Source of the DNA: Melanocharis versteri
Taxonomy: Eukaryota; Chordata; Aves; Passeriformes; Melanocharitidae
Assembly: GCA_013397845.1 (NCBI GenBank)
Contig: VZTG01010613.1
Location: 216,557-280,556, forward strand
Direction: 5' to 3'
Length of the DNA stretch: 64,000 nucleotides
Under the pieces are notes generated by a model. It was given only the letters and a program-made list of their open reading frames with translations, searched no databases and was not told the origin of the DNA. A program made the position numbers and the translations under genes. Below, piece after piece: positions 36,854 through 50,640 of this stretch. Each line of letters opens with the position of its first letter. Within the stretch, counting starts at the first letter, position 1.

Positions 36854-38328
36854 GCCAGATGTTTCCAGAGACCACCATAAAGATGGCCCCTGATGATTTT
36901 TCTACATATCTTTGCAGATACTTCACCTGCTGATTACACTCTTTTCCTGCTTGCTGGGGCTTGTTATACTCATTTCTTCTCACTTCATATTTGGCTCAAA
37001 ATAAGGCCATGGACCTCCCTTGTCACAAGAGAAAGACAAAAGTAGCTCATAAGAAACCAATATTCATCACAATGAAGTGATATTTGTACCACAAATTTGA
37101 TGCACGTGTAAAAATCAATTCCGGAACCCCAGTCCTCACATCCTTGCTTTGGTTATCTATACAGCAAATTTCATGCTACATGGATGGAAGATGAATGTGC
37201 TGTCTTTCATGCTGTTTCATAAATAGAATCATTTTTCTTAGAATTCTGCAAAAAATACAGTGCTTTCAGGAAGCCTGTCCATAACACATCATACATATCA
37301 GTAGTCTTGCTGCAATATATTGCCACCATAGCAGGAAATGCATAATGAGCATCTGAAGAGTTGTTACACTTCAGATTTTTTTTCTGCTGTCTTCATTAAG
37401 CAAACATTGTGTCTTTGCTGTTAGTTCTGTAAGTAGGCTGATTTGTTTCCTTAATATTAATTTGTTCTTTGAAGTAATTTTCAGTAAATTTGAATCCTTG
37501 AGGAAATATCAGAACTATTTTCTCCTTTAGAATATTCTCCCGTGAATTCTACAGAAGAATGATCTTGTTCTTAATAGAAATACCATTTTATATGACCCAC
37601 AAATACATAATGGATCTAACTACTCTTTATATTATTACTATTTATCCCTTCCACAATGATCGTACAAACATGCTAGCTAGTCTTTTTGCCATTACAACGG
37701 TGAGATCTTTTCCCCTCTTATCTGTAGGAAGCTTAAAATGCATCTTTAGGAGCTGAATGCTAATTCTCCAAATAGTCAGTTGCAGTAAGACATCTACCTC
37801 TTCAGGTATAAATTGATCCTCTCTAATGTCCCAATAGCAACGTGTTATCATATGAGAAATGACATGAAAAAGACGCAACACAAAGTTTTAGATATTTCTG
37901 TGGCTTGTGAAAGTTGGCATAATGAATACTATGAGGCATTTTTCCCAAGATCCCCCCATTACAATATGTATGTGCATTTAACACAAAAATACGTATTTAC
38001 AGGCTATATCAGCAGGAGTGTCTGCGTCACTTGTTAGTTCTTCCTTTGATACTTGACTTGAATGAACACACATTGTAGTTGTACACTGTAACAGCTCTGC
38101 TCAAATACAATGTTCTCTGAATTTGTTGTGCAGGGGACGCAATAATTTATTTGATCATCAGATATTCTTTTAGTTCTTACCTAAATATTTTTGGAGTGCT
38201 GAGAAGTCTTTTCAAGAAGATAAATAGTGTCTAACAACTGCAATATACAAAAGATACGTAAGATTTATCATTACTCAAAATTTTTGATCAGTTTTTAATG
38301 GTCTACTGAAACACACTACCTTGTGGTT

Positions 38329-38362
38329 AGCTTTTTATTGTAGTCAGCTTTTTGTTGTAGTC
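38329..38362. repeat. 17-bp tandem duplication
   Basis: AGCTTTTTATTGTAGTC (38329-38345) is followed directly by AGCTTTTTGTTGTAGTC (38346-38362), one mismatch. Confidence 0.9.
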
Positions 38363-39973
38363 TGCCATTGTCCCATGTAGCACAGAATCTTAAGGTGACA
38401 AAATTTGTTGTAATAGGTCATGGGATGAAACAAGGCTCTGGGGTCTGCTTTTCTCTTCTGTCCCCAGTTTAGACTGCTACACCAGCAGCCATAATGAACA
38501 GTGTGTCAGAGATGTTTCTTCCTTAAATTTAGTCTCTAGTGGATAATTGTCAATAGACCATCCTGAACGCAATTACACAGAAAAAACACTGTGAGTAAAT
38601 AGCTTGCCTGTTCCTTATGACAAAAAGCTTTTCAGCAGAGGCAACCCCCCTCCCCCACAACTTTCTCAAAACATAAAGCATTTATATTTTGTGATATTGT
38701 ATTCTGGCTTTTGTCTCAGAAGGTGAGGTGCATTTAATCCACTGTGAACAAAGAGCATTTGGAAAAGCTATCCATGTCCTTTCATTGCTCTTTTTTAATG
38801 GATGTTCCTTTCTACCGTCTTTCTTAGCTATACTTAATCAATCATGCAGGTTTTTCAACTTTATCTAGAGAAGAAAGAAAAGCTGACTGATCAGTAGATT
38901 TCATTTGAATATAGTGAACTTAAGTAGAGTTTTAAACATGCCTTGTAAAGCTGTCTGACTCTTTCACTAAGGTGTTAATTTTCTGGTTTGTGGAAACGTT
39001 TCTGTATATTTTCCATTACTACTTCATCAAATATGCATTCATGTTAACTTGTTTAATGATGTAATGCAATTGGGATAATTAACGTGTTTATTCTTCCACT
39101 AACTCAAGTCCATGCAACAGCAGAATTGTTTTCCCGTTTAAGGTACTTCACCAAGCAAGTATTTTATTGTATGCTCTTTCTTTGGATATTCTTCCATGGG
39201 AAAATGGATTGCAATTAGTGTCATTCAAAGAAGGAATACATTTTTAACACCATTTCACAGAAAGGTCCTATATCTACATTATATTTGCTCTCTGGCTCTC
39301 TGGTTTCCTTTATTTTCTTAATTTTGTTTATGACATGAATTTTCATATACTTGTAACTATATTTAAAAACTATGCTTCAAGCATGAGAAAAGGAAAGTTT
39401 AGATGACTTAATGAACTTGAATGTTTTAAATACCAGGTAATCAGAATCCCTCTTTCAAGGGCAGTTGTGTTTCTTGAGGGATCTCTTTTAATTCATGTTG
39501 ATAAGGAAGTATCAGTACTAACTTTGTAATCATCACATATAATTTTGAGGATTTCAGATAACAATGATAGTAACAATAAGAAGAAATGGTCTGCCAGATT
39601 CTTCACAGATAGGACAGGTCACTATTGTCAGGACCCATGGGGATATTGGACCCTATTACAGGACTAGGGTGGAAGAAAGTTTTTGAAAGAACAGGTCAGA
39701 CAACTGATGAGAATATCAGTCTGAGAATATCTGACAGAATGCCTTTGACTCACAGACAGGAGACCTTCTATGTTAGGTCTGTCTGATTCTGCTTCATGTA
39801 ACCATAGATGGATTTAGGTGGGGGGGGAAGAGATTCTGGAAGCAGCCAGGGAAGGTTTCAAGAATGTAACTAAGATCTAAAATACAGTTCTATGGCTTTT
39901 TATTCTCTCTATCTGTGGGGGCTTTTTGTGGTTTTGTCTTGGTTTTGTTTCATTTTGCATAGGCCTTTTTTTT

Positions 39974-39986
39974 GGGGGGGGGGGGN
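39974..39986. other. Poly-G run ending in an ambiguous base
   Basis: Twelve G after a T run, then n at 39986. The n is probably an assembly or consensus failure in the homopolymer, so true run length is unknown. The open frame across it is meaningless. Confidence 0.85.
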
Positions 39987-42983
39987 TTTCCAGAGATGAA
40001 AGGACCAGGATGTCTGTTCAAATATGGCTTTTTGCAAATCAAGGTAATTAAACTCCAGAGTAGTCAAAGAATTTCTGAGCCATGTGGCTGGTCTGAGCTG
40101 ATGAACTACAGAATGTACCTAAACCCAACTGTTTTCAAACTCATATGTGGTTTGTCTTTTTGCCATGACAGCAACTTCAGAAATCCACAAGCAAATTAAC
40201 CTTGACTGGATAACTATATAAGGTCAGTAGACAAAAGCTGTGTGGTCAGAACTATTTTGTTTTCTAAAAAAGAAGGCTTGTAAAATGGTTCTGTAATCTG
40301 AAACACAGGAGTTCTAGCTTGTGTTTGTTATCAGAAATTGAATAAATGTGAACAAGCTCTGCAATGGGGAGATGTTCCCCATAGTTCTTCAACTTCAGAG
40401 ATTTACAATTGACTGTTGTGGTAGGGTTTCATTCTGCTCGTGTGTAGAAAGATAGGTCTGATTCATGGAAGCCTAATCGTGTGGGAAGAAAACTGCAATA
40501 ATCTTCAAGGCTTTTTCTCCCATCTTTCTGAAGGACACATCTCTAAGTGGCAGTCATATCTGATGCTCAGAGGTGATTTCACTCTGAGAAATTGTACCAC
40601 AGATTGCCCTAATGAAGAGCTGTGAGATAGGGCAAAAATTGAATAGCATAAACACACCAAGAAACCTATCAGTGAAGGAAGGTAAGTTTTGCTGTAGTCT
40701 TACTGTTACGAGCTGAAAAATCCAGTGCAATTACTTTGCTTTTGTTCTAAATATTATAGATATAAAAAATTGCAAGATTTGCCTAGAAACAACAATATCA
40801 AGAAAGTAAAACTTTGCCTTTTCAACTCTTTCCTCTCAATGTAACATCCAGGTTTTCATTTTGATTTCATGTGCTAGCAATAACACCTATAGCAGAACCC
40901 TGCAAGTTTCCGTATTTGGTTTTACAATTCTTTGAAGAATATCAGTCAGATTTTGCTCGAGATAAAATTAAAAATGAATGACTTTTTCTTCACTTGAGAT
41001 AATGATGCAATTTTCTCACAGATAATGACAGCTCTGTAGGTTATGAAGCAATGAAAAAAATCTAATATTTTTAGTATCTTTTAAATCAATACAACTCTCC
41101 TTTTGCATTCTGAATATTCATATAAATTTAATATGAATGAGATACTAATCTTGCATATTTTCCTAGAAGCTAATAGTAGCTCTGTCTTGCTCATGTTTTT
41201 GTGACTGATCCTGAGTTTTGTAAATTACATTCCCCTATAATTTTCAAAATGTCAAAATAAAACCCAGCAAAACAGTAATTTTAAAATCTGTTTGACATTT
41301 TAAATATGGTCCTAAACTGTAGTTTGTAATGAAGCTGTCTGTATCAGATACAAGACCTGGAGATAAGTTTTTTTATGGATTTCATGTTGAACCGTAGCTC
41401 TAAACAATATCTGCTGGACTTATGACACCAGTTGGCCTCCTAAATGATACATGTTCCTGATGAACTCCTTAACTACTCTCTGCATTTGCATACTGGGTGA
41501 TAGGAATTGGTGATACATACCCCTGTAGGAAGGACGTGGTGCATTTATGTTACACTGAACTGTCTGAAACAGGGAACAGGATGTGTTGCTAAGGATACAA
41601 GAAAGAGCAGAACTCTGCAGCCACTGCTGTGCTGGAAAATTACCCTTATCATAGTAAAAGGAAAACAAGAATAATTAATTTTGTTACACAATTTCAGGTG
41701 GCCATCCAACTATTCACTGAGGAAGATACTGGTTTGGCATTTTTTGTATTAAATTCTTTGTGCTAACCTTCTAGACGGGGAGCCAGAAAAGATGCAAAAT
41801 TGCCTCAAGTCTAAAACAACATAATTAAAAAAATATAATTTTGATTTCATTAGTATTAGTAATTAGAATAAATATTATAAAAAATATCTTCTGGCCCCAA
41901 AAAGCAGCTTTTCCAGTTGTTGCATGGAGATTCAACATCTGAAAAATTCCAGTTGCTCCAGTTGATATATTCTGGTTCTCCTCTCCAGTAAAAGAAATCA
42001 TAAGTTAAATCATAACTATGACTATGTTTCTCATAATTAATATTTTTACCTTTTTTTTCCTTTTTAAACAAACAACGACAACAAAAAACCAGTCTGAATC
42101 AAATTGGATTCAACAGTGACGAAAGAAGGAATGACTGTACAATAACATTTACAAAATCCATGAACATGCAGGCAAGTAAGTGTCTCCAGTGTTCAGGCAG
42201 GCATAAAAAAAGAGTATAAATGACTTCCACTTCCTTCAGGTTGATCCTGTGACTGAAAAGAAGACCAGAAACAAACAAAAAAATTAACAAACATTCTCAC
42301 AGTCATAATAAGTTAATAGCCCTATCTGGCCATGTTAGTAAAGGAATAAACAATCATTGGTCTGTACATTCTGTTCTATCAGACGTAGATCTCCAGGCAG
42401 GCTTCATAATTGCCTTACATTAAGTTATTCATTTTGCCATCTGAACTTGAAATATTGTTTTATGGCCTCTGCTATGGCTCATACTATAAGACGTCTGGTG
42501 CTTGTGGTATTTTATATATTCTAGTACCAACAGAACATAGACACCAACCAAACATCAGGCAAGCTAAACCAAAAGAATAGAAATGAGAAATCCTGGAACA
42601 TAAGTCCCAAAGGGAAATTGGTGAGAAATTTTCCTAGATGATTTCAGTACCACAAATGCTTTTCATTAATTCTACCATAGAGAAAGAGAACACTTCTTAC
42701 AATTGGGACAGACGTATTTTCTTCCTGCATATTCTGCTTTTAAATCTCTGCTGCTCCCAGATAGGTGATCACACTATTGCCTTTGTTTACCAAATCAGTT
42801 AGAAAACCTTGCACTTTACAAGCCCATCACTGTTCTGAATAAGGCAGTGTCTTTACTGTTCCTCATTTGTATCCATTTCCATGATTACTTCGTAGTATTT
42901 GTGAGGGAAGGTAAAGACTTTGCCTATTAAGAGCAAGAAAGGTGGTGTTTCTCTGGCAAACGGACCTTAAAAAATTGGACTCT

Positions 42984-43341
42984 TGTCACAGCCCGGGGAG
43001 AAAAGAGGCAGCCGATCTCAGGAAGAACAGGACAGAATGAATTTATTTATTTATATACAGGTGGGTTTTTTACCCTAGGTCATTGGGATGGTGTAAGGTC
43101 ATTGGATCCTTGGCCATCCACCCCCCAGACTTATTGGCCTGATCCTAAAACACCCATTTCCCAAACAATTCCTTAGACTAACAACAACAAGGTGCAAAAC
43201 ATCTCACAGGGGCAAGATAGCAGAATTATTTACAAAAGCTCTCTAGCTGTTTTTCAGCTAGCTTCCGTGAGGAAGTGAGAATACACACTGACAAGCAGAA
43301 AACTGGAAAACCTCTTTGCCACCAAGCTTTCAGTGCCCACA
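42984..43341 (-). mobile_element. Solo LTR with perfect 6-bp target duplication
   Basis: 358 bp from TGTCACAGCCCGGGGAG to CAGTGCCCACA (TG...CA). It is flanked by GACTCT on both sides (42978-42983 and 43342-43347), an exact 6-bp target-site duplication. Six bases is typical of class II (ERVK-like) retroviruses, so that class is inferred. Minus orientation is favoured because AATAAATAAA lies on that strand (43042-43051) about 60 bp before the 3' end; no AATAAA is seen on the plus strand. No TATA box is obvious. There is no internal provirus. The intact duplication suggests a fairly recent insertion. Confidence 0.88.
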
Positions 43342-43347
43342 GACTCT

Positions 43348-46300
43348 GAACAGCTTTTGTTTCCAGTACTGTGCGCATAGAAGGGGTCAGCTTAAAGGTC
43401 AGCTCTGAATTCTGCTTTTAAATACATGTTAGATCTTTCACGATTCAATATTTTCCAGGAAGTCTGCCAAGTCTGAGGTTAAAACTTCCATTATACGCTG
43501 GTTTTCTTGTTGCTATACAACTAGTTAAAGCTGAGCTGACTTTTACTAGGTTTGGAAAGGAAATAACCCAGTTTTTTAAAATGTCACTGTGGTGAAATAC
43601 GCCTTGGGCTTCTAAGATTGTCTTTTATATAAATTCTAGAAGTATTTCAGGATCTAAGGAAATTTTCAAAACCAATTAATGCTATTATTTTGTTTTGAAG
43701 ACTGCAAGGCAATCACATAGTTCAAACTGAAAGCCATGAGTATGTCAGTCTTGAAAAAGTAATAATTTAAATGCTTTTGACTGTGACTGCCCTTTGCACA
43801 TGCCAGCATGTTTTATATTTTGAAGGTATAGGGATGGAAGGGAAGGCAATATTCAGAAAGAGACAGAATTTAAGTTCAGAAAAGGTTGGAGTCTTTTGTT
43901 CTCAAAGAAGTGATTAATTTTTCAATTATGTTTTGGTGGGCTGTTTATTGTTTATATGCTTTCTTACATTGTAATTCCCACTTTCATTTATTCTTGTCTT
44001 TTTATTCTTTTCCTATGTATTGAGCCACTTCCAAGGGATCCAGACATTTGACAACAAAATTATACTGATATCCTATATTTCTACAGGTATGATTTATCCA
44101 TTTCAGATGTCTAGGGAAAATCTAAAAATTCTGTCTATATAATGGAGATTGATAGAAACTATCTTGACTTACAGAAGTTAATGTAGCAAAGTTTTATTTA
44201 GCAATTGTTTAGGATTTGTTTATTTGTTTGATTTGCATGTATACAGAATTCCTTAATTATGGACAAATCTTTAATCAGTTTTATACAGGAGTCCTAATTT
44301 TATCAAGCTACATGTCCCAGTTTCAAATCCATTTTAGAATACTCCAACCTAGCCATCTTTAAAATTACTAATTCCTCTTTTCAACAGGGAGATCTATTTT
44401 TGTAGTGTAAGAGGAAGGGTGAAAGGATAAAGACATTTTATACGATGGAGATTCAAGAGCTCTTCAGTAACCTGGGAGGGTCTTTTAGAATGAATACAGG
44501 AAAAAACACCCCTCAAAAAGTTCTGTCTTAACAGAATTTGAAGCTGTACAGAACATTCAGAATGCAAGACGACTCTGTTTTCTCAGCCTCTTTAGAGTAT
44601 GTTCACTGGGCTCCTAAAACCAAAATTATTTTATTAAAAGAACTGGTTCTGTAACTACACAGAATATTGTTTAAGGGCACAGAGTTGTGCTGTTTGTTTC
44701 AAATCTACTTTTCTTCACATGGGTTAATGCAATTTTGGAGAAGGTATACTGCCAACATTAAAACCTATTAAATAAAGACCTAAGTGGACGAACATCTCTC
44801 TTAGTCTGGCTGTGGTTTTGCCCTAGCTCTTTTTCCCAAGTTATGAAGAATAGTGCAGCATTTGTGTTAAGGTAAACTAATCTTTTTCCACATGCTGTAG
44901 CTCTTATTTGTTTTCAGCTGCATTGGCTGCCAATTTTTTCAGGAATTAATATGCAAATATTGTCGATATATCAGATTCACCAGTGTCTTCGCCCCATAGT
45001 GAATGTTGAGTATCAGCATATTAGTTACTAGATCATGCTCATTTGATTCATGTCTTCTAAAAGTTCCCTGGTTTCATTTTCACAGTAAATCCTTTCAATA
45101 TATACCATTGCATTTCTCTCCACTAGAAGGAACTGACAGCAAAAGGATACTTTGTTTCTAAAAGCTTATCCAGTGTAAGGTTTGTTTTAATTATGTTTTT
45201 ATGTGGAGTGCCTGGGGATGTATGTGTTACAGACACTATAAAGTAGTGATTGGATTAGAGTGCCAGGAAAGCATTGGAAGTTTCATACTGCTCTGTCTGG
45301 AGTCAAATCAGTACAGTAAGTGGCTGGGACAGTTCAGTTTTGTTATTACCTCTTTAATCTGTATTAGCACTTACATGAAATACAGGACGAAGTTGCTTTT
45401 TTTCAGGATGTGTCAATGACCCAGTTGTAATTTCTCACTTACGTAATACAAATGCCTAATACAAATCACTGATCTAATAGAAATCAGTACAATCTGTGAC
45501 CCCCTCCTGAAATCTGAATTTGTCTTCAGGAACAGGATGAAAAGTAATGAACTCAAATTGTAAAGAAGGGTTCTTTTACCACATATTGGAAAGACCCTTC
45601 TAACTCTTCAGAGTGAATTATATAAGGAAATTATGACTATTCTAAAAAAAATAGGCAAGATATCTATGCTGCCTGTTATTATGTAGAAATACTTTGGTTC
45701 AGGATGATGGGTATGGTGATCTCCTGATCTCCTAAAAATCCCTTTTTTAGGGATTAATTCATTTAGGGAACGAAAACAATATTTTTGGGACAATCTACTA
45801 AGAATTGCCCTAATAGTAACCTTCAAAGTTTTTGGTTTGAATTTTCACATTGTGTTACAGAATCTAAGAGATGCAACTGGAAATCAGAATGAATAAATCA
45901 TTTCTGTAAGGCAATAAATCAATGACAGATTCTTCTGCATATTCTTTGTATAGGTTTTCCTCTCTAACTTCGCTGAAGGGTACAGAGATTTCTAGGGTCA
46001 TCAAGATTTCCTTCCAAGAGCATCATCATCATCCAAAGTCATGTGTGAGGAATTTCAGTTTGTTACCTCAGCAGTTGAGTTTTCAGACATACAGAGCCAT
46101 TATTCCTTACAGAATTACAGAATACTTAGTCATCAAATATGACTCAATTACCAGGTAACTAGAAAATCCTGATTTCAGAATTTGGAAACGAGAGACAATC
46201 ATTCAGGCTGCTCTTCCATTCCACCATGACCTTTGTAATTTGCTCCTTAGTAAAATGGAAACCATTTATGATTTATGATTTTTTTTTTCTTGCAGCAAAA

Positions 46301-46529
46301 GCCTTCCTGGTATGAGAATATTTTCACACAGTAAATTTCTTACAATTTATACACATTCTCTCAGTGGCTTACTTTAATATCCTTTTCCTCTTAATTTACA
46401 GGAGCTGGTCCTTTAAAAATTCTTCAAGAATTCCTATGTTAGGTTCTAGTTTTGAAACTGTATCTGTATAAAGATTTATGCATGACTACTTATAAACCAC
46501 TTAGCATACAGGCCTAACCTGGTTTTGCA
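43348..46529. other. Unique AT-rich DNA, no gene supported
   Basis: No family recognised. A short hairpin (AATCCCT / AGGGATT, 45737-45755) is the only structure noted. Confidence 0.5.
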
Positions 46530-47945
46530 TTTCATAGAATCAGAATGTTTAGGGCTGGAATACACCTTAAAAACATCTAGTCCCAATCCCCTCTATCATG
46601 GGCAGGGACACCTCCCACCAACCCAGATTGCTCAAGGCTTTACTCAGCCTGGTCCTGAACACTGCCAGGGTTGGGGCACCCACAGCCTTCCTGGGCAACC
46701 ACTATCTTATCACCCTCACAGTAAAGAATTTCTGCCTAATATCCAGCCCAAAATTTCCATCTTTCAATTTGTACCTGTTACTCCTTGTCCTACCATTACA
46801 GTTCCTGATGAAAGAACCCTTTCCAACTTCCCTGTAGGCTCCTTTCAGATACTGGAAGGTTGCTCTGAGGTCTCCATGCAAGCTTTTGTTCTCCAGCCTG
46901 AGCAAGCACAACTTTATCATCGTGTGTTTGTAGGGGAAGTGCTCAAGTTCTCTGACGGTCCTTTAGATGCAGCCTGGGACACAGTTGGCTTTCTGGGCTG
47001 CAATCACACACTGCCAGCTCTTGCTGAGTTTTTCTTCAACCATCACCCCCAAGTCCTTCTCCACGGGCCTGTTCTCAGTCACTTCTCTTCCCAACCTGTT
47101 GGTGTGCCTGCGATTGCCATGACCCAGGTGTGGGGCCTTGCACTTTGCTTTGTTGACCTCCCTGAGGTTTGCACTGGCCCAGCTCTCAAGCCTGTCCAGG
47201 TCCCTCTGGATCCATCCCTTCCCTCCAGCGTGTCGAGTGCCCCACCCAGCCTGGTGCAGTCAGTGACCTTGCTGAGGCTGCCCCCGATCCCACTGTCCAC
47301 GTCCCTGACAAAGACACTGAGCAGTATCGGCCCCAGCACCGACCCCTGAGGGACACCACTCCTCACTGGTCTTCACACGGACCAGGAGCCCTTGACCACA
47401 GCTCTTTGTGGGTGGCCATCCAGCCAGATCTTTATCCACGCAGTGGCCCACCCCTCAAGTCCATGTCTCTCCAATTCAGAGACAAGGATGTCGTGTGGGA
47501 CAGCGTCAAACACTTTGCATAAGTTCAGGTAGGGGATGTCAGTAGCTCTGCCCCATCCACCAGCGCTGTAGCAAATTTGTCAGGCATGATTTGCCCTTAG
47601 TGAAGCCATGTTGGCTGTTACCAATCACCTCTTTATTTTCCATGTGCCTTAGCATAGTTTCCATGAGAATCTGCTCCAGGATCTTGGTGTGCACAGAGGT
47701 GAAATGGCCTGGCCTGCAGTTCCCTGGGTTTTCTACTTTCCTCTTTAAAAGAGGGGGTTATGTTTCCCTCTTTCCAGCCATCATGAACTTCACCTGACTG
47801 CCACGATTTTTCAAAACTTATGGACAATGGCTTACCGACTTTGTCTGCCAGCTCCCTCAGGACCTGTGGATGAACCTCATCAGATCCCATGGACTTGGTG
47901 CATTCAGGTTCCTTAGATGGTTTTGAACCTGATTCGCAGTTATAA
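46530..47945 (-). mobile_element. CR1, antisense, 5'-truncated, about 1.4 kb
   Basis: On the plus strand it begins with a worn terminal repeat (TTCATAGAATCAGAATG), runs through the 3' untranslated region (CATGGGCAGGGACACCTCCC) and the C-terminal region, and ends in the early reverse transcriptase blocks at about 47945. It is the GC-richest part of its neighbourhood. Frame breaks are frequent. The plus strand carries a 274-codon open frame (46525-47349), which is an antisense shadow. Confidence 0.93.
47079..47920 (-). pseudogene. CR1 reverse transcriptase remnant
   Basis: Two minus-strand pieces. The upstream one (about 47920-47740) reads KSMGSDEVHPQVLRELADKV and SGEVHDGWKEGNITP, the family's first reverse transcriptase blocks. 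The downstream one (47366-47079) reads SGVPQGSVLGPILL, then GGSLSKVTDCTRLGG where the catalytic F-A-D-D box should be: the Asp pair is lost (VTDC). The two pieces are in different frames, with decayed sequence between them. It is inactive. Confidence 0.88.
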
Positions 47946-50549
47946 ACATTTTCAAATGGAGAAGGAGTCACATCTTCAGTGTTTGTTGTGCATAGTTCAC
48001 ATCTACATGTGTTGTGACCTTTTTCACAATCCAGAATTAATGAGAAAGCTATACTTTCTAAATAAGAAACTAAACGAAGGCTAAAACCAGAGACTTCTCC
48101 CTTCACCTTTAAGGACCATCAAATCAAAACCTTTTAGTTTTTGCTCTAGTTTCTGGCAGTCAGACCACGTACAAGGGACACTGCTGTAAGAGAAGAAAAA
48201 TTCAGGTAGTGTGCTGCATTTTACCAAGACAATCAATTTTTCATCTAATACCACTTGCCATGAAATATTATTTCAAAATCGAGCTTAATTAAGAAGAAGA
48301 AAACAAACATCAGCACAGCAGTGCAATGCTGTCACCCCAGCCATTCTAGTAGAAGTTCAACCCAATACTATTTGTCTCCTAAGAGACAAACTTGCAATAT
48401 TTTTTAAATCAGAAGCAAAACGTATCTGTAGAATGTAGAATTTATTTACACTTTCATACAATCTGGGAGTAGTACATATGACACCATTTTTGCAGGGGGA
48501 TGGAAATGAGTTTCTGTTTTAGTTTATCTTCTTTAAGTCACTGTCTCTTTACAGAAGCAAAGGAATTTTTGCAGCTTGAGCGCTGTACATTTCATAAGCT
48601 AAGTAGGATTATTTCTGTCAAGTATTGCAAAAGACTCAGTCTTCTCCTTATGCATTTCACAGAATTTGTGTTTTGGAATAGTTTTATCTTGGTGTGGGCT
48701 TCCCTCACACATGCTGACTAGTGACTTTCATATATTCTCTCCCTATCTGGCTTTCACAGAGGCAGCGATATTTTAGCAATGACTCATAACCATTTTTGTC
48801 TTTTGTGTTTCTTACTGTCTCAGTGTAAAGAGAGGTATTTTTGGCATTTTTTGCCTACTGATCTAAACACGTTGGGCTTTTATTTCCTAATTTTTGTGCA
48901 TAGCTTATGGTATCTGAATATACCTGCCACAAAGTGCTGTAAAATTCATAAAGTCTACGAGACACCCTCTGATGTTCTTATTTGTTGAAGATTCTCTTCC
49001 ATTAGCTCAAAAAATTATTTTTATTGGAATCATTAGGATAATTATATCATAGGAATGGCTTCTTTTTAGGCTAAAAATCAATGGTTCTTTTTAAACCTGA
49101 ACATGGGGCAGAGGAATAACATATCCCATTCTTGCTCAGTTTTTCTGTTTCCCCATAACATTGTCTCTATAAATGTATGCAATTACAGACCCAAACAGCA
49201 CGACATGTTAGCACCTCCTCCCCAGACTGCTGTTCAGAAGTGTCTATTATGTGTTGGGGATAAACTCTGGTTTGGAGCACAGGAACATCTTCTCATGACC
49301 ACCTGCCCTAAGGGAAAGACGAATGATTATTTTCCTAGCAGGGAAAGTAAGACCACTGCTGTGTTAAAGTGGAGATATTTACATGTATCTGTTTTGTGAA
49401 ATTCATTGCTTATCCTTAGGAATCCAGTCTTCTGTTTCAGGAAAAGGTACATTAACTTCCCCTCTTCTCTTTCCTTGAACTTGTATTTGATTTTGGAAGG
49501 GATGGATGCTTCTGGAAGAATAACCTTTGAACCCTGATCCTGTAATACAAGGCTGAGGAGGGTGAGGCAGAGTCATACATTAGCTGGGAAAGCTGAGTGA
49601 TCAATGGTGCTCATTTTTATATATCATACTAGCTTATATGAAAGACAACCCCATCTATAACAAATACCTCTGCTTTAAATTAAAATCAGTGTTCTCTGTA
49701 TACTCAGTGAGTGATATCCCAGCGACTACAGGATTTCTGCTTAAACTGATTTTAAGACTAGCAGGTCTGGAAACTACTGTTCCAACAACCTGTCTGATTT
49801 TTGACTATGGGAATCACTACTGAAGATTATAAGGCCTTATATCTGTGTTCAAGGAAAATACATTGACAATGTAAATATTTTTATAAGCCAATTTAATTTC
49901 TCCCATTCTGAGGCAAAATAACAGAAAAGCTGCTACAGTGTTCAGATGACAAAGAATACAATTATTTCCATAATTTTAATTTCATGAAAATATATCTTGT
50001 CAAGTAGGACTTTTTTTGAGCGTGACTTTTAAACTTTATAAGTTAAACTCATAAAAATAAAGACATAGTTGTAATAAAAAAAATCTATAAGGGTTAGTTC
50101 ATTTTTAAATAGAATCCTGATTAAAAATATTATTTTCTTTAGTATTGACAAATCAAATACAGGTGAACATTACAAACTGGCTGATCTCAAAAAATATAGG
50201 GAGGAGTCATCATTGAAAGTGTTATATTTCTTTATCACATTTCTGTCTATCTGTGACCTGGAATAATCTCATTCTGGGGTTATTTAAAATGGTTGGAAGA
50301 GCATATAGTGGTAATAATCACCTGTATCACTTGATAAAGTAAGTCTTTTGAAGCAAAATATGGTTTAATATAGGCAGTCACAATGTCATGAATCCAGAGG
50401 TAGGGAATAGGATTGATGTGTGCTCAATCTCTAACCATGAAATTTGGGGGAATTCATAGACAAATATCTTTATATGAACTGCTGGTATAACACTGTGTCA
50501 TCAAACTCAAATGAAATTTTTCATCATTTAAATACAAGGAGAAGGGCAA
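47946..50549. other. Unique DNA, no gene supported
   Basis: The first 150 bp may include further decayed CR1. Beyond that nothing is recognised. A 98-codon plus-strand frame (49103-49399) has scattered Cys and His but no pattern that I can name. Confidence 0.45.
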
Positions 50550-50640
50550 TGACTATTTGCCTCTGTATGCGTTATTGGTGAGACCGATGCTGGAATAGTG
50601 CGGTTCTGACCTTCACAGATAAAAAAGGATGCATCACAGA
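50550..50640 (+). mobile_element. Possible CR1-type LINE relic
   Basis: CTGTATGCGTTATTGGTGAGACCGATGCTGGAA (in two parts) reads LYALLVRPMLE, like the conserved LY.ALVRPHLEY block after the reverse transcriptase. Only this short block is convincing, so it may be an ancient LINE remnant or chance. Confidence 0.4.

Larger units (their letters stand above)
36553..37027 (-). mobile_element. Solo LTR, minus strand, with promoter and polyadenylation signals
   Basis: 475 bp. On the minus strand it begins TGTGACAAGGGAGGTCC and ends GGTTTGCACCA, the TG...CA ends of an LTR. It has a TATA box at 36853-36847 and AATAAA at 36589-36584, in the right order. Flanking bases AGAGG (36548-36552) and AGAGA (37028-37032) match 4 of 5, a probable decayed target duplication. 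No internal provirus. The retroviral class is not certain. Positions 36712-36853 are duplicated at 35288-35430. It lies about 100 bp from the 3' end of a CR1. Confidence 0.75.
37028..42977. other. Unique AT-rich DNA, no gene supported
   Basis: Six kilobases without a recognised transposon or exon. It holds a 17-bp near-exact tandem duplication (38329-38362), a C-rich run near 38646-38657 and a G run with an ambiguous base at 39974-39986. Open frames are 60-82 codons without motifs. Confidence 0.5.

Noticed and set aside
46525..47349. Longest open frame in the window, 274 codons on the plus strand
   Set aside because: It lies wholly over an antisense CR1; the minus strand carries the true CR1 motifs (SGVPQGSVLGP), so this frame is a shadow.
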